Positions 23,031 to 35,322 of a stretch of 64,000 bases of DNA are shown piece after piece (the first letter of the stretch is position 1; the number at the start of each line of letters is the position of its first letter). The stretch is taken from positions 16,804,415-16,868,414 of the forward strand of contig OZ026597.1 in the NCBI GenBank assembly GCA_964020085.1, in the 5' to 3' direction. Below the pieces are notes generated by a model. The model was not told the DNA's origin and did not search any database. It saw nothing but the letters and a program-made list of their open reading frames with translations. The translations under genes were made by a program, and so were the position numbers. The stretch is from Micromussa lordhowensis (lineage: Eukaryota > Cnidaria > Anthozoa > Scleractinia > Lobophylliidae).

Positions 23031-23225
23031 AGCAGCGTGGCCGAGTGCGAAGGACTTGAAATCCGGAGGTCACGGGTTCAAGTCCCGCTCTGTTTACTTA
23101 GCTGGAGTTGTTTCTCGGTGGACCCTAGTTCACTCCTCGGTCAAGCCTGTACATAGCCAACTGGTCTGCCTCCCGCTAGTTGGGATTTTTAAGCCTGTTA
23201 TGTTCATTTGAAATATTTGTTTCCT
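23031..23225 (+). mobile_element. tRNA-Ser-derived SINE
   Basis: The head GCAGCGTGGCCGAGTGCG, then GGACTTGAAATCC, then GGGTTCAAGTCCC resembles tRNA-Ser(UGA), with a shortened variable arm and no clean acceptor pairing. The body has CCAACTGGTCTGCCTCCCG, then GTTGGGATTT, then TGTTATGTTC. The same body end recurs on the minus strand at 38930-39062. Confidence 0.8.
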
Positions 23226-23935
23226 TCAGTTTGAGTGGCAGGTCTGTGAACTAGCTTGGTGTAGCTAAGTGCATGACCACTATAAACATAAATTTGACAT
23301 TTTTTTGATTTTTTTTTTTGACAACATGGTTCTGCTGCTGTAAAATCTTTTGTAAGACAAAACAGACGGAAACGCATAAAATGAAAAGCTATTGAAACAC
23401 AGTGAGCTACCATAAACACACAAAACTCTCATAGTATAGATAAGAGTATACTAAATAAATATTATCAATTATCTAAGAGTAAATAAACCACAAACGAGTT
23501 TTCTTTAAAAGCTATTTTAAACATCTTTTTAATTCGATGTTTTACGCTTTTCGTTTAACCTTTGATTGCCGGTGGCATTAACATAGAACGGAGCTCCAAA
23601 CTTTTCTTAAAAGAACCTCAGTATTTCTTTTCTTGGTAGTTTATTAACCCTCTAATAATTTTTACGATAGTGATCCATTAACAATTGTTTACACACTTAC
23701 AAAGGTTTAGTAAATACCATTATATATTCAATTCCCCGAAAACGAACCCAAAGTAATATAAATAGGAATTTCTTCTCCTACAAGCAAACCGAAGTACTGA
23801 AAGAATATCCTATGTCCCATCGACTGTCCCGTCATAATCAGTTCTATCGATGGCGCGAGAAATTCCTGAACGAATGAAATCAAGTTAATCAAGAGTTAAT
23901 CAAGAATAAATAGATCCCAAACATATACGAAAGTT

Positions 23936-24843
23936 CATGGACAAAGCTCGTGATTACTAATCTGCGATCAGGCGTCTCAGGGATCCGGCGCAGCGGTTAG
24001 AAATTACCATAAGGGACTTTTCTCAGAGAGACACAAATGTTTGCAATTAACACACGTTATGTTTTCATCTCAAAAGAATAGTACTGAATATGTCTACAGT
24101 TACACCGACATATCTCCCAAAGACTGAGGGACACATAGTTGGAAAATATGCGAAGAACAGTAAAACACAGAAGGCCAACACATTTCTATTGAGATTATTT
24201 TCCCTCATGTCTGTTTATTGAAAGAACCAAAACCCGAACGGAACTTAAAACGTGACTGGCATGGAGTCATTCCTGACTAAACTCTACCCAAGTTCAGACT
24301 AGCGGCATAACGACATAAACGCTTACGTCGGTAATGTGAACCAGCCGTGACGATGAGGAAAAGATCAGTTTTTTTCCTTATGTCCGTCGTTGCGTTCATG
24401 CTATTATGTTATTATTAGAGGTTGTTCGTTCACACTACAAACATGACGACATAACGTCCTTTTGATGAGGTCATGTTGTAAGTGTAAACCACCCTTACTT
24501 CACGGGATCTGTGGCGCCTGCAACGAACCGAAGCTCCCATGAATGCCATAGGAAATATAAGATAAGGGTCATGTCCCAGCGAAATTGCAAAACTGATACA
24601 ATAGGGCGTAAACTAAAACTGCCAAAATGGCAGTCAGGGATGGACAGCGGCAAAATACATTCCAATTTGTGTTTCACACTGACCCTATTGAAACATTAAA
24701 ACAGCGTTTTTAACAATTTATAGGAAGAAAATGTTCGTTGATCTCATTTGTGTCTCTCTGGGAAAAGTCCCTTATGGTAATCACTAGCCTGCGATCAAGC
24801 GCCTGATCGCATGTGAGGTGATCACGAGCTCTGTCCATGACAG
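23936..24843. repeat. About 900-bp foldback element upstream of MPEG1 copy A
   Basis: Arms 23936-24062 and 24735-24843 are inverted copies: CATGGACAAAGCTCGTGAT and CCATAAGGGACTTTT on the left, with near-exact complements on the right. The interior holds a segment (about 24250-24480) with CATAACGACATAA blocks. That segment is inversely related to 35490-35780 upstream of MPEG1 copy B. It ends only about 90 bp before the copy A start codon, so it may contain that gene's promoter. Confidence 0.8.
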
Positions 24844-24932
24844 CGGAGTGATATAAAATCTATGTCCTGTAATATGGATTGATCACATATCTATTTATTA
24901 TTTCCAGCATTGGGTGCGTTTATTATGCAGCA

Positions 24933-27900
24933 ATGGTGTCCTTGAAAGTCAGGTTTTTCCTAGCTTGTGCACTGTTTTCTGCCGTATTTTGCACCAGTTT
25001 TGTTTTCGCCGAGAATAACTCTTTCTATAATTTTCCTCTTGGTGATCCTCGGAGATGTCTAATTTCAAACGGAGTTTATGGATTCGAAGTTCTTCCCGGC
25101 GGCGGATGGGACAATTTGAGGAATAAACATATGGGTGTTGTTTCATTGCTGAATTACTCTAAGTGTAAAACCTCAGATGACGGCAAATATCTCCTACCTG
25201 ATAATGTATTCCTTTACCCTGTCAAGGAAAGCAAAGTACACACGTTCGCTGAGCTTTACAATCACTGGTACGACTACATCTCCACTACAGCGAAGTCTAT
25301 CAACGCTGAAGCCTCGGGAAAGTTTTCGTTTGGCAGTATTGGCGGTTCGTATTCTTCTGAATTCGAGTCAGTAAAGAAGCATCAAGTGGAAGACAACGCT
25401 GTGACGACTCGAGTCCAAATGCGGCATGTCCTGTATATGGCGAAACTTCAGCCCGACAGTGCGTTCCGGCCCGAATTCAAATCGCGTTTACTGGAAATCG
25501 CGTCTCATCTGCAACACAACAATACTGCATACGCGAACTTTCTGGGGCAAATACTGGTACGCGACTTTGGAACACATTATATTACCAGCGTCAAGGCGGG
25601 TGCAGTTCTCGCGAAAGTGGATCACTTGAAAAGAAAATTCGTTGCAGATTTTAGTGTAGAGAAAAGCAAGATCACAGCGTCAGCGAGTGCGTCATTTTTC
25701 GGTTTTTTTGGAGCAAAATTTAGCTACACTACGATGAGCGACTTTAACGATTTTGACAAGTACATCAATACTACTGTTTATTCCACCGTGTTAACGTTTG
25801 GAGGACCGCCTTTCAGAGAAAATTTTACCATCAATCAGTGGGAAGATCAACTGATTGACGACCTTGTTGCAGTTGATCGGTCAGGTGACCCGCTACATTA
25901 CGCCATAACACCCGGAAGTTTACCAGAATTGTCAGAAGAATTGACTTTTAAATTAGCCAATGTGGTTGAGCGAGCCATCAAATTGTACTACGAACACAAC
26001 ACCATCAAAGGATGTACGAAAATGGACTCTCCAAACTTTAGCTTCCAGGCAAACCTCGATGATGGATCTTGCGAGAGTCCCACGAACAACTACACTTTCG
26101 GGGGCGTTTATCAGACGTGCCAATTCGAAGGCTCTCCAGATGGTGATCCATGCCAGGCCCTTCTTCAAAAGAACCCTCTCACATCTGACTACAGCTGCAG
26201 CGAAGGTTATGAGGCTTCTCTGGTTCATCAAGGCCGCACTCCCCAAAGTTGTCATCGTGACTGTTATGGCTGCTGGTTTTTCTTTAAATGCTGTGATACT
26301 CACTGCGGATTCGCAACTTACTCGACCTACTGGTGTGTGGCTAAAGGACAGGTCCCTACCAATACAGGTTATCTCTTTGGAGGACTCTACAGCAAGGTGC
26401 TGAAGAACCCTGTGACACAGGATCACAGCTGTCCACTCAAGTTTTACTCCCTGCGTTTTGGAGCCACAATGCACGTGTGTGTGAGTGATGATTATGAGCT
26501 TGGCTACCAGCAGTCAGTACCGTTTGGTGGTTTCTTCAGTTGCAATGCTGGGAATCCGCTTGGACTCCCAAAATCTGCGGTCAACGGCCAAGGTATGTAG
26601 AAAGGTTATGATATTGATATCACGTGACTTGGAATAATGTCGCATATCCTTTCACTTGTGGAATTTCACAGTGCTTACCATTTAGCTAAACTAATCCGAA
26701 AATTTCGGTTGAAAATCAAATGTATTATACAGTTTGAAGATTGTGGATCGCCACACTGAGAGGTACTTCTCTTTTTCTGTTCAACACGGAAATCTCGTTA
26801 TCATTTGCTCTCTTCTCCAGTTTCCAGTCTCTCATCCATGGAAAACAATAGATTGTTAAGGTTATCCAATCAGGCCGTCTATGATTAAATCACATTTCAT
26901 TTTGTTTCTTTCTTTATAGGTTCAAACCTGGCGTCGTTTGTCAGTCAGTCCGGTCCATCTGGTTGGCCAAAGTCCTGTCCAAGCGGTTACTCTCAACACC
27001 TTGGCGCCATCGAGGAGGATTGTGAGATCAACTTCTGTGTCAAGGCGAACTTTTTCAACAACCAGGGATTACCAATCATCAAAAGACCTCCTTACTCAAG
27101 CCCGCCTAAAATTTACAACTACTCTGTTCCTTTGCTTTTAGTTAACCACGACACTGGCCAGATCTGGTTTAAACGCCCCAGCTCTCTTCAGTGGACTTTA
27201 GCAACTAAAAGGTAACTGAAGACGCATCTCTTGGTCTCATTACAGGGTCGCGACAATACTGTTCCAACGTGACACCCTCTTCCCCGCTCCCCCTCCCCCG
27301 TACTTGTTGCCTTTAAGGTCATTCCACTAAAACAGAACCTAAACTGAGATTTTTGTCAATTTTGTCTATTGATTGTTTATATCGTAGAAACTTAAATTTG
27401 AAAATAAAAATGAGCGGTCCCCAGGTTCGTTTAGGAGCAACAGCACGTTGTTTATACCATATAAATCTTTATAATATTACCATGATTGCTTGCAATATTC
27501 ACGTTTCCGACGATTGCTTCTTTTTAATACATTTCAATACAACAGAAAAAAACGATAGGTCACCACGTGCGTTTTCGAGAAAATGACGATTTACCTATAT
27601 GGCGAGGTCCAGCCGCAAGAAAAAAGCCGCCATTTTTTAATGCACGCGCGCTAATCACAGCAGTTGTGTACAGTTAGTAGGCGCTTTCGCTCATTAATTT
27701 GGCTCGGGTTCTGGCCTTGTTTTATGAAATAGTTTTATTCTCAGGGTTTTCTGCGGTTTCTCCATCCTTTAAACGATTAAACCAACACTTCAGAATTCAA
27801 AGATGACGCGCATGAAACCATAATATTTTCCCGCTTTCTCATTTAGCTCCGTTGTGGAGTTTACAGCTATATCCAACATAGACAGACCTGGTATAGTTGG

Positions 27901-28153
27901 CATGAATGGCGCTGAGACTAACACGCAAGACAAGCAAAAGTCTTCCCAGGGCACAACTGATAAAATGGACGCTGGAACTGCGGCTGGTATCACTTTTGGC
28001 CTTACGGCTTTTGTCGGATTAGTCATCGCTGTCATGGTGATCGGCTGGCGACGGCACAAAAGCGTTCAAAGGGACAGCAGTGGTTTGATGGTGCCGCTGA
28101 ATTCTCGCACTGGATATGGCACTGCCAACGATGAAGACTGCTCACGAGTTTGA
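24933..28153 (+). CDS. MPEG1: Perforin-2 / macrophage-expressed gene 1, copy A
   Basis: A membrane-anchored MACPF pore-former of innate immunity, working in phagosomal or endosomal membranes. Exons 24933-26592, 26920-27211 and 27847-28153 give 752 residues, close to the family length. In order: signal peptide 1-26; MACPF domain about 50-340 with [13 protein letters not shown] and the signature [14 protein letters not shown] at 211-224; the cysteine-rich P2 region from about 365 ([39 protein letters not shown]); a transmembrane helix about 695-718; and a short basic tail with possible tyrosine sorting signal ([11 protein letters not shown]). The frame extends upstream of 24933 without an ATG. 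Intron phases are identical to copy B. It differs from B by loss of one early Cys (NNSFYNFP against NNSSCNFP) and in the cytoplasmic end (DEDCSRV). No lesion seen. Confidence 0.96.
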
Positions 28154-28198
28154 TTACAAAGCTTGATACTAAGCGACATTTTTTCACTTTTTCATTTT

Positions 28199-28253
<55 letters not shown>

Positions 28254-28971
28254 CTGAGTATATGTAAAAAAATCGTTCTTAAAGAAATGACACGACAAAC
28301 CGTCTTTAAGTGGAAGACAATCAGGAGAACGCAACAACTTTTAGACTGGAAATTAAAGATCTGACTTCGCAAGCACTGATTCTGTGCTCCCACGTCAATT
28401 ACAATTACGGATTAACTTTCCTGGGAAAAAAATCCGCTTTTTACTATTAGCAAGATCAACTTTACTTTATAAAACTCTCAGTCAGACATCATGAAAATTT
28501 TGAATATCGAGCTAGAAAAATGACAATTAGCAGAGTAGCCAGCCAGCATATAAAAAGAGTAACCAAATCTGACATGATTGCCTTCCTTCTGGTCTGACAT
28601 ATGCATTATATATTAATTCCCTTCCATATTTAACATTTAACATTTACATTTATTGAGCACATCCCCACTGGGGCTTTTCAGTGTTAATATCGCAAAGTAC
28701 AGTAATTATGTAGATCCGTATTAAACTAATTTATACCAAGGCATAAATATGTGCAAATGAAAATATAACACACATGCGAAGAATCCTGTCTGGCCGTTAT
28801 TAGATTAAAATTATTTCTTGATATGGCACCCCGTAGTGTGTTGGTTAACACCTACTCCAGGATGATACCAAAAGGCAGCAGTAGGTAATCAGCCTTCAAT
28901 CCTATGAAGAACACGATCGGACTTCAGTAAAGAAACCAATGGAAACACAACTTTCTTACGCCGGGAATGAG
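28154..28971. other. Spacer 3' of MPEG1 copy A, with an (AAT)n microsatellite
   Basis: TAA/AAT trinucleotide repeats run from about 28200 to 28252. The rest is AT-rich without recognised genes; a block near 28640-28700 (CACATCCCCACTGGGGC) is a small palindrome. Confidence 0.6.
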
Positions 28972-29081
28972 ATAAGATGCAACTTTTTGCAAAGTTTAAA
29001 AAAAATTCTTCGAAGGGGGTTCAGAGCCACCTTAAATTTTCGAACCCCCTTCGAAGAGTTTTTTTAAAAGTTGCATCTTAT
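28972..29081. repeat. Hairpin with about 45-bp arms
   Basis: The left arm begins ATAAGATGCAACTTTTTGC and ends TTCGAAGGGGGTTC; the right arm is its near-perfect complement ending TTGCATCTTAT. The loop is about 17 nt. Foldback MITE-like. Confidence 0.85.
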
Positions 29082-29397
29082 CATGCTAATTACAATTAGA
29101 TAATAAAAAATGGGGGTCACCGAACTCATTTTTGAGTTATAAGCGCTTAAAGCTAAAATTAGGGGGGGTTAGCAGGTCATATTGTTGCTATGGTAACCTA
29201 TTGAGCCACAAAATTGACAGCAACTTATTCACCAATGATCGGGCGGTTTTTGATACCATGATTTTGGCATCAACCGATACAGAGTGGTTATAATGACCCA
29301 TCAAACTCTAAGTCTTGGAAAGCACTGGAAACTGTTTCCAGAACTTTCCAGGACCAGTAGCCTTTTTCCAGGACTTTTCAGTCCTGGAAAATGCCAC

Positions 29398-29726
29398 TTA
29401 ACAAATTGACGTCAGTTTTTCATGCGTCTGTCCTGTTTTTGATCATAAATTTCGTCATCACATTGTCAAAGTAGCTGTGGATCCACGAGGCGATAGCCGA
29501 GTGGATCCGCAGACTACTTTGACAATGTGATGACGAAATTCATTGTCAATAACAGAACAGACTCATTAAAAACTGACATCAATTTGTTTTTTACGATAAC
29601 AAATGGTCGATTTGCCCGCTCTCGCTCGCTGACGCGTCGCACGAATTTCAAATTCATCTGTCTGTCCGCATATTCACGATCAAAATTAGCCAATGAGCGC
29701 GCGAGAATTTCTGCAGTTATCTTAAA
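29398..29726 (+). mobile_element. MITE with internal palindrome, copy 1
   Basis: About 330 bp from TTAACAAATTGACGTCAG to CTGCAGTTATCTTAAAA. It contains an inverted repeat (TTTCGTCATCACATTGTC, then TTGACAAAGTAG... complement) around 29447-29541 with tip GGCGATAGCC. An inverted, closely similar copy is at 52577-52898. It splits a CCAGGACTTTTCAG-rich local sequence. Confidence 0.85.
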
Positions 29727-31099
29727 AAATAAAATTCCAGGACTTTCCAGGTGTTCCAGGACCCTTACGAACCCTGAGTAGACCTTTTCTGTTCTTGCTT
29801 TTCACTGAAACTGCACTTTCCGGTGGGTTTGAAATACAATATAGTTGCGAATACGGTTTGAAAAACAGTACCGGCTTTTCTCGCGCACATTGATTTAACA
29901 ATATCAAATTCAGCTTGTTCAAAAGTATTTCTTGCCTGAACCTTTGAATCGATCAGTGGGGTCGTCAGGGTACCCTGGCAGCCAAACCCTCCAAAAACTG
30001 GTCGGCAAATCCTTATCGCGCTTCCGACGGGAACGATGTTTTAGTTATAAAATATTACGAGGTTGCCAGGCCTCAGGCAATGAAAAGCAAAATGTGAATA
30101 GATTACACGTACCAGACATTTTCCAGATACGTATAACCAGTAGTTCCAGGTACAATGTGACAGCTATGATGATTTTCCGCGACCGGATCAACGGTGGTTA
30201 AAAACATACAACTGAACGTGGGAAATGAAGCGGAAGAAGACCACTATTGTTTTCTGGCAAATACAATTTTAATCAACAACTAACATAATAATTATGAGCA
30301 TTTCTAAACAAAAGGTTCTCAAGCACTCAGAGTATCAAGTTGCACACTTCAATCATTTCACAGCGAAATGAATGTATTTTCTAGGCAGAATTGATTTGTA
30401 AAAAATTAATGTGAGCTACCTGTACACAAAGAAAATTTTTTTCCAGCTAGCTTCCTCTCATAAGCTAAATTCCCAACAAGATTCTATCTATTGCTAAGAT
30501 ACCCAGCGGCTGCCAGCTCAACTTAAGTTTGCAGAGCGGATATTTTGCGGAGCGGATTCGATGGGTACCCCATGAAAAACACATCAAATTCAGATGCTTG
30601 AAACTGACGTGACCAACCTGACGAAAGGAGCCTCGTTTGGATGTGTTAACTTGTCCTAGGATCACTTTTCTCGCGATTTCGAAAATCGCGGAATACCCGG
30701 CGAAAAACTATTTATGCTGCAAAGAGCATATCTCGGAACCTTATTATCTTGTTTCGTTTTCTTTCTAACTTTGTCGTCGAACAGTTAGCCTGCGGCAAGA
30801 GCAAAGTCGATAAGTAAAGTCGCGAGAGATAAGTCAGTGAGCGAAGCAAGCCGGTGAGGGGCCTGGCACGAGGCTGCTCATACCACCAACGACGAGAGAG
30901 CGTGCTCGCAGGCTATCGAACAGCAAGCAATCAAACTTTTCCACTGCAATTTTCGCCTGCAATATTTTTTAGGAAAACTAATAGTGGCTCTTTTCAAAAA
31001 CTGTATTACAAAATCTACAACTACGTCACAGCCACAAGGTCATACATAGTGTATATTCATTATAGTATTTGCCAACACGCATGTTCAAGTTTTTGTAAG
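29727..31099. other. Spacer between the MPEG1 copies; no gene recognised
   Basis: No exon with family resemblance. A degraded inverted repeat GTTAGCCTGCGG / CGCAGGCTATCG spans about 30785-30920. Confidence 0.4.
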
Positions 31100-31295
31100 T
31101 TTTAAAGGGGGATTTAAGTGACATTTTAGGAAGTTTAAAGAGGGATTTAAAGGGAAAAAAAGGTTTTGGAACACCACCAGACAAAACAGCCCAAAACATA
31201 GATCTGTGAAACTAGCAGAGAGATTTTTGACTGCTTAAAACGTAAACAAGATATTTGTGTTAAAGCCATAATACCCAGCCAAAATACGACCGTCA
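31100..31295 (-). mobile_element. Relative of the 17134-17532 TTAA MITE, diverged copy
   Basis: Read on the minus strand this follows the MITE in order: CGTATTTTGGCTGGGTATTA, then TTTACGTTT, then CTATGTTTTGGG, then GTCTGGTGGTGTTCC, then CTCTTTAAACTT. It has lost about 200 bp of the interior, and its GC-rich termini are degraded to TTTAAAGGGGGATTT. Confidence 0.8.
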
Positions 31296-31634
31296 TGTTA
31301 AAGTGCAACTAACCCCCAAAATGTTTTTCGCTTATATAAATCTCCTTACTTTTCTCATCGTTGTAACTATGTTGGTTAATTTTCTACAAATTTTCATATT
31401 CCGTAAAATTAGCCCTTTCCGCAGCCCTGACCCAGCAGTGGCAAAGAATGGGGCGAGTTGGCCTAGCAACCTTCAAAACTGACAAAGTTATTTAACAGGC
31501 AAATTTTCAGCTGCAAAGGATACTGGGAAGGTTCTTATTACAGTTATAATATTGTTTTTTTAAAATTATTATTAACGTATCACTAAAAGGAAAAAGTACA
31601 AAATGTCACTCAGTATCAAGCTTTCTAATCAAAC

Positions 31635-34557
31635 TCATGGGCTGCCTTTATCGTTGGTAGTGCCATATCCAGTGCGAGAATTCAGCGGCACCATCAAACC
31701 ACTGCTGTCCCTTTGAACGCTTTTGTGCCGTCGCCAGCCGATCACCATGACAGCGATGACTAATCCAACAAAAGCCGTAACGCCAAAAGTGATACCAGCC
31801 GCAGTTCCAGCGTCCATTTTATCAGTTGTGCCCTGGGAAGACATTTGCTTGTCTTGCGTGTTAGTCTCAGCGCCATTCATGCCAACTATACCAGGTCCGT
31901 CTATCTTGGATATAGCTGCAAACTCTGCAACAGAGCTGAGTGAGAAAAAAACATGTTATAATAATGAAATTATTATTTTCAGAGATGGAAGCCACACAAG
32001 CAGTAGCTGGCTCCATGAACGTCAACTTCGAAGTGTTGGTTGGACGGAGGGGTAAACCGCGGGAAACCCTGAGAATAAAACTCACAACTGCTGTCCCTGA
32101 TCCCAAGTTTCATCCTTACTGCTTTGAATAGTTCCCTGAGGTGTTTGTAGAATTTTTCTTCAGCGAGAACCTTGAAAGCCACAAGTACGGGGGAAAGGGA
32201 TGGGGGGGGGGGGAGGGGGTGTCACGTAGGAACAGTACTGTCGCGACCCCGTAATAAGACCAAGAGATGCGTCTTCAGTTACCTTTTAGTTGCTAAAGTC
32301 CACTGACGAGAGCTTGGGCGTTTAAACCAGATCTGGCCAGTGTCGTGGTTAACTAAAAGCAAAGGAACAGAGTAGTTGTAAATTTTAGGCGGGCTTGAGT
32401 AAGGAGGTCTTTTGATGATTGGTAATCCCTGGTTGTTGAATATGTTCGCCTTGACACAGAAGTTGATCTCACAATCCTCCTCGATGGCGCCAAGGTGTTG
32501 AGAGTAACCGCTTGGACAGGACTTTCGCCAACCAGATGGACCGGACTGACTGAAAAACGACGCCAGGTTTGAACCTATAAAGAAAGAAAGAAAATGAAAT
32601 GCGATTTAATCATAGACTGCCTGATTGGATAACCTTAACCATCTACTGTTTTCCATGGATGAGAGAATGGAAACTAGAGAAGAGAGCAAATGATAACGAG
32701 ATTTCCGTGTTGAACAGAAAAAGAGAAGTACCTCTGTGGCGATCCACAATCTTCAAACTGTATAATCCATTTGATTTTCAACCGAGATTTTCGGATTAGT
32801 TTAGCTAAATGGTAAGCACTGTGAAATTCCACAAGTGAAAGGATATGCGACATTATTCCAAGTGACGTGATATCAATATCATGACCTATCTACATACCTT
32901 GGCCGTTGACCGCGGATTTCGGGAGTCCAAGCGGATTTCCAGCATTGCAACTGAAGAAACCACCAAACGGTACTGACTGCTGGTAGCCAAGCTCATAATC
33001 ATCACTCACACACACGTGCATTGTGGCTCCAAAACGCAGGGAGTAAAACTTGAGTGGACAGCTGTGATCCTGTGTCACAGGGTTCTTCAGCACCTTGCTG
33101 TAGAGTCCTCCAAAGAGATAACCTGTATTGGTAGGGACCTGTCCCTTAGCCACACACCAGTAGGTCGAGTAAGTTGCGAATCCGCAGTGAGTATCACAGC
33201 ATTTACAGAAAAGCCAGCAGCCATGACAGTCACGATGACAACTTTGGGGAGAGCGGCCTTGATGAACCAGAGCAGCCTCATAACCTTCGCTGCAGCTGTA
33301 GTCGGAGGTGAGAGGGTTCTTTTGAAGAAGGGCCTGGCATGGATCACCATCTGGAGAGCCTTCGAATTGGCACGTCTGATAAACGCCCCCGAAAGTGTAG
33401 TTGTTCGTGGGACTCTCGCAAGATCCATCATCGAGGTTTGCCTGGAAGCTAAAGTTTGGAGAGTCCATTTTCGTACATCCTTTGATGGTGTTGTGTTCGT
33501 AGTACAAGTTGATGGCTCGCTCAACCACATTGGCTAATTTAAAAGTCAATTCTTCTGACAATTCTGGTAAACTTCCGGGTGTTATGGCGTAATGTAGCGG
33601 GTCACCTGACCGATCAACTGCAACAAGGTCGTCAATCAGTTGATCTTCCCACTGATTGATGGTAAAATTTACTCTGAAAGGCGGTCCTCCAAACGTTAAC
33701 ACGGTGGAATAAACAGTATTCTGGGTGTACTGGTCCAAATCTTTAACGTCGCTCGTCGTAGTGTAGCTAAATTTTGCTCCAAAAAAACCGAAAAATGACG
33801 CACTCGCTGACGCTGTGATCTTGCTTTTCTCTTCACTAAAATCTGCAACGAACTTTCTTGTCAAGTGATCCACTTTCGCGAGAACTGCACCCGCCTTGAC
33901 GCTGGTAATATAGTGTGTTCCAAAGTCGCGTACCAGTATTTGCCCCAGAAAGTTCGCGTATGCAGTATTGTTGTGTTGCAGATGAGACGCGATTTCCAGT
34001 AAACGCGATTTGAATTCGGGCTGGAACGCACTGTCGGGCTGAAGTTTCGCCATATATAGGACATGGCGCATTTGGACTCGAGTCGTCACAGCTTTGTCTT
34101 CCACTTGATGCTTCTTTACTGACTCGAATTCAGAAGAATACGAACCGCCAATACTGCCAAACGAAAACTTTCCCGAGGCTTCAGCGTTGATAGACTTCGT
34201 TGTAGTGGAGGAGTAGTTGTTCCAGTGATCGTAAAGCTCAGCGAACGTGTGTACTTTGCTTTCCTTGACAGGGTAAAGGAATACATTATCAGGTAGGAGA
34301 TATTTGCCGTCATCTGAGGTTTTACACTTAGAGTAATTCAGCAATGAAACAACACCCATATGTTTGTTCCTCAAATTGTCCCATCCGCCGCCGGGAAGAA
34401 CTTCGAATCGATAAACTCCAGTTGAAATTGGACATCTCCGAGGATCACCAAGAGGAAAATTACAGGAAGAATTATTCTCAGCGAAAACAAAACTGATGCC
34501 AAATACGGCAGAAAACAGTGCACAAGCTAGGAGAAACCTAGCTACCAAGGACACCAT
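31635..34557 (-). CDS. MPEG1: Perforin-2 / macrophage-expressed gene 1, copy B
   Basis: Inverted paralogue of copy A with the same three-exon plan: 34557-32898 (1660 nt, identical length to A), 32574-32283 (292 nt, identical) and 31935-31635, giving 750 residues. It has a signal peptide, MACPF domain with the [12 protein letters not shown] signature, cysteine-rich P2 region, transmembrane helix and short basic tail. Intron 2 is 347 nt against 635 nt in A; the two match only for the first roughly 90 nt from the donor. The tail ends TTNDKGSP, unlike A. Divergence from A is uneven: a cluster near residue 270 (SDVKDLDQYTQNT against [13 protein letters not shown]), while most of the P2 region is nearly identical. 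No disabling change was seen. It lies tail-to-tail with copy A across 3.5 kb. Confidence 0.96.
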
Positions 34558-35322
34558 TGCCGTGGATAGAACGAACCCACTGCCGGAAATAATCAAGCCC
34601 TTTTATATTATCTGATTTCCTGGGGACTTGACCCTTATGCCAGTCATGTGATTTTCGGTTTCGCTCCAGGCGTTACAGATCCTGTTTAGATTTCAGACAC
34701 GTCATATTTTCGGTTTTCACAGATCAGGTATAGGTTCAGACACGAGTGAAAGTAATCTCGAAAACAATCTGACCTAATTCACAACACAGATAAACGTCCA
34801 GCTGGCCAAACAGATGGGTACAATAAGGTTCCTCAAACACTAGTACCACCGGTCAATATCTAATCTAGACATAATTGAAAATGTTTCATACAAACTGTTC
34901 AGTTCCGCAACAAATGACGCGCAATTGCAGACGAAAAATCTCTTATTTCTGTTCCCTATCTCAGACTAAACTAGTTGAAAAATCCAACGGTATACCCTTC
35001 AGCACATGCATCTAACGCGATCTACAAGAGTTTCATCAGGTCAGTATTAAATGAAAACGAATCGATTTGGAAGAACATCAATATTGCATTTGAATGCGTC
35101 TAAATGTAATTTCTGGCGTGATAGCGACCTTGTTATGTATGTTCTAGAAGAGTAAAATAATAATGTTCTGTCAAAATGAACAACTTCCGTCCTGCGCGAA
35201 AGCATGCACTGATATTTATCGGTTACGAAGAAAATTTCCGAGAAAAGAACAGATAGCGTTCCAAGGAGAAAATTGGCTATATTACATCTAAAAAAACTAA
35301 CATTTTCCGACTGTCTTCCTTG
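34558..35322. other. Upstream region of MPEG1 copy B
   Basis: Contains the copy B promoter and leader. Sequence at 34640-34770 has blocks (ATGCCAGTCATGTGATTTTC, CAGACACG) echoed near 35760. No coding exon was recognised. Confidence 0.45.

Noticed and set aside
22562..23094. Possible functional tRNA genes at 22562-22637 and 23031-23094
   Set aside because: The acceptor and variable-arm pairing is broken and each is followed by a SINE-like body; they are SINE heads.
28200..28252. Leucine-rich minus-strand ORF over the (AAT)n tract
   Set aside because: The poly-Leu run is a translation of the microsatellite.
25953..33537. 173-codon open frames antisense to MPEG1 exon 1 in both copies (25953-26474 minus, 33016-33537 plus)
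   Set aside because: They exist because the two sense genes are nearly identical; the peptide has no domain features and no own start or splice context.
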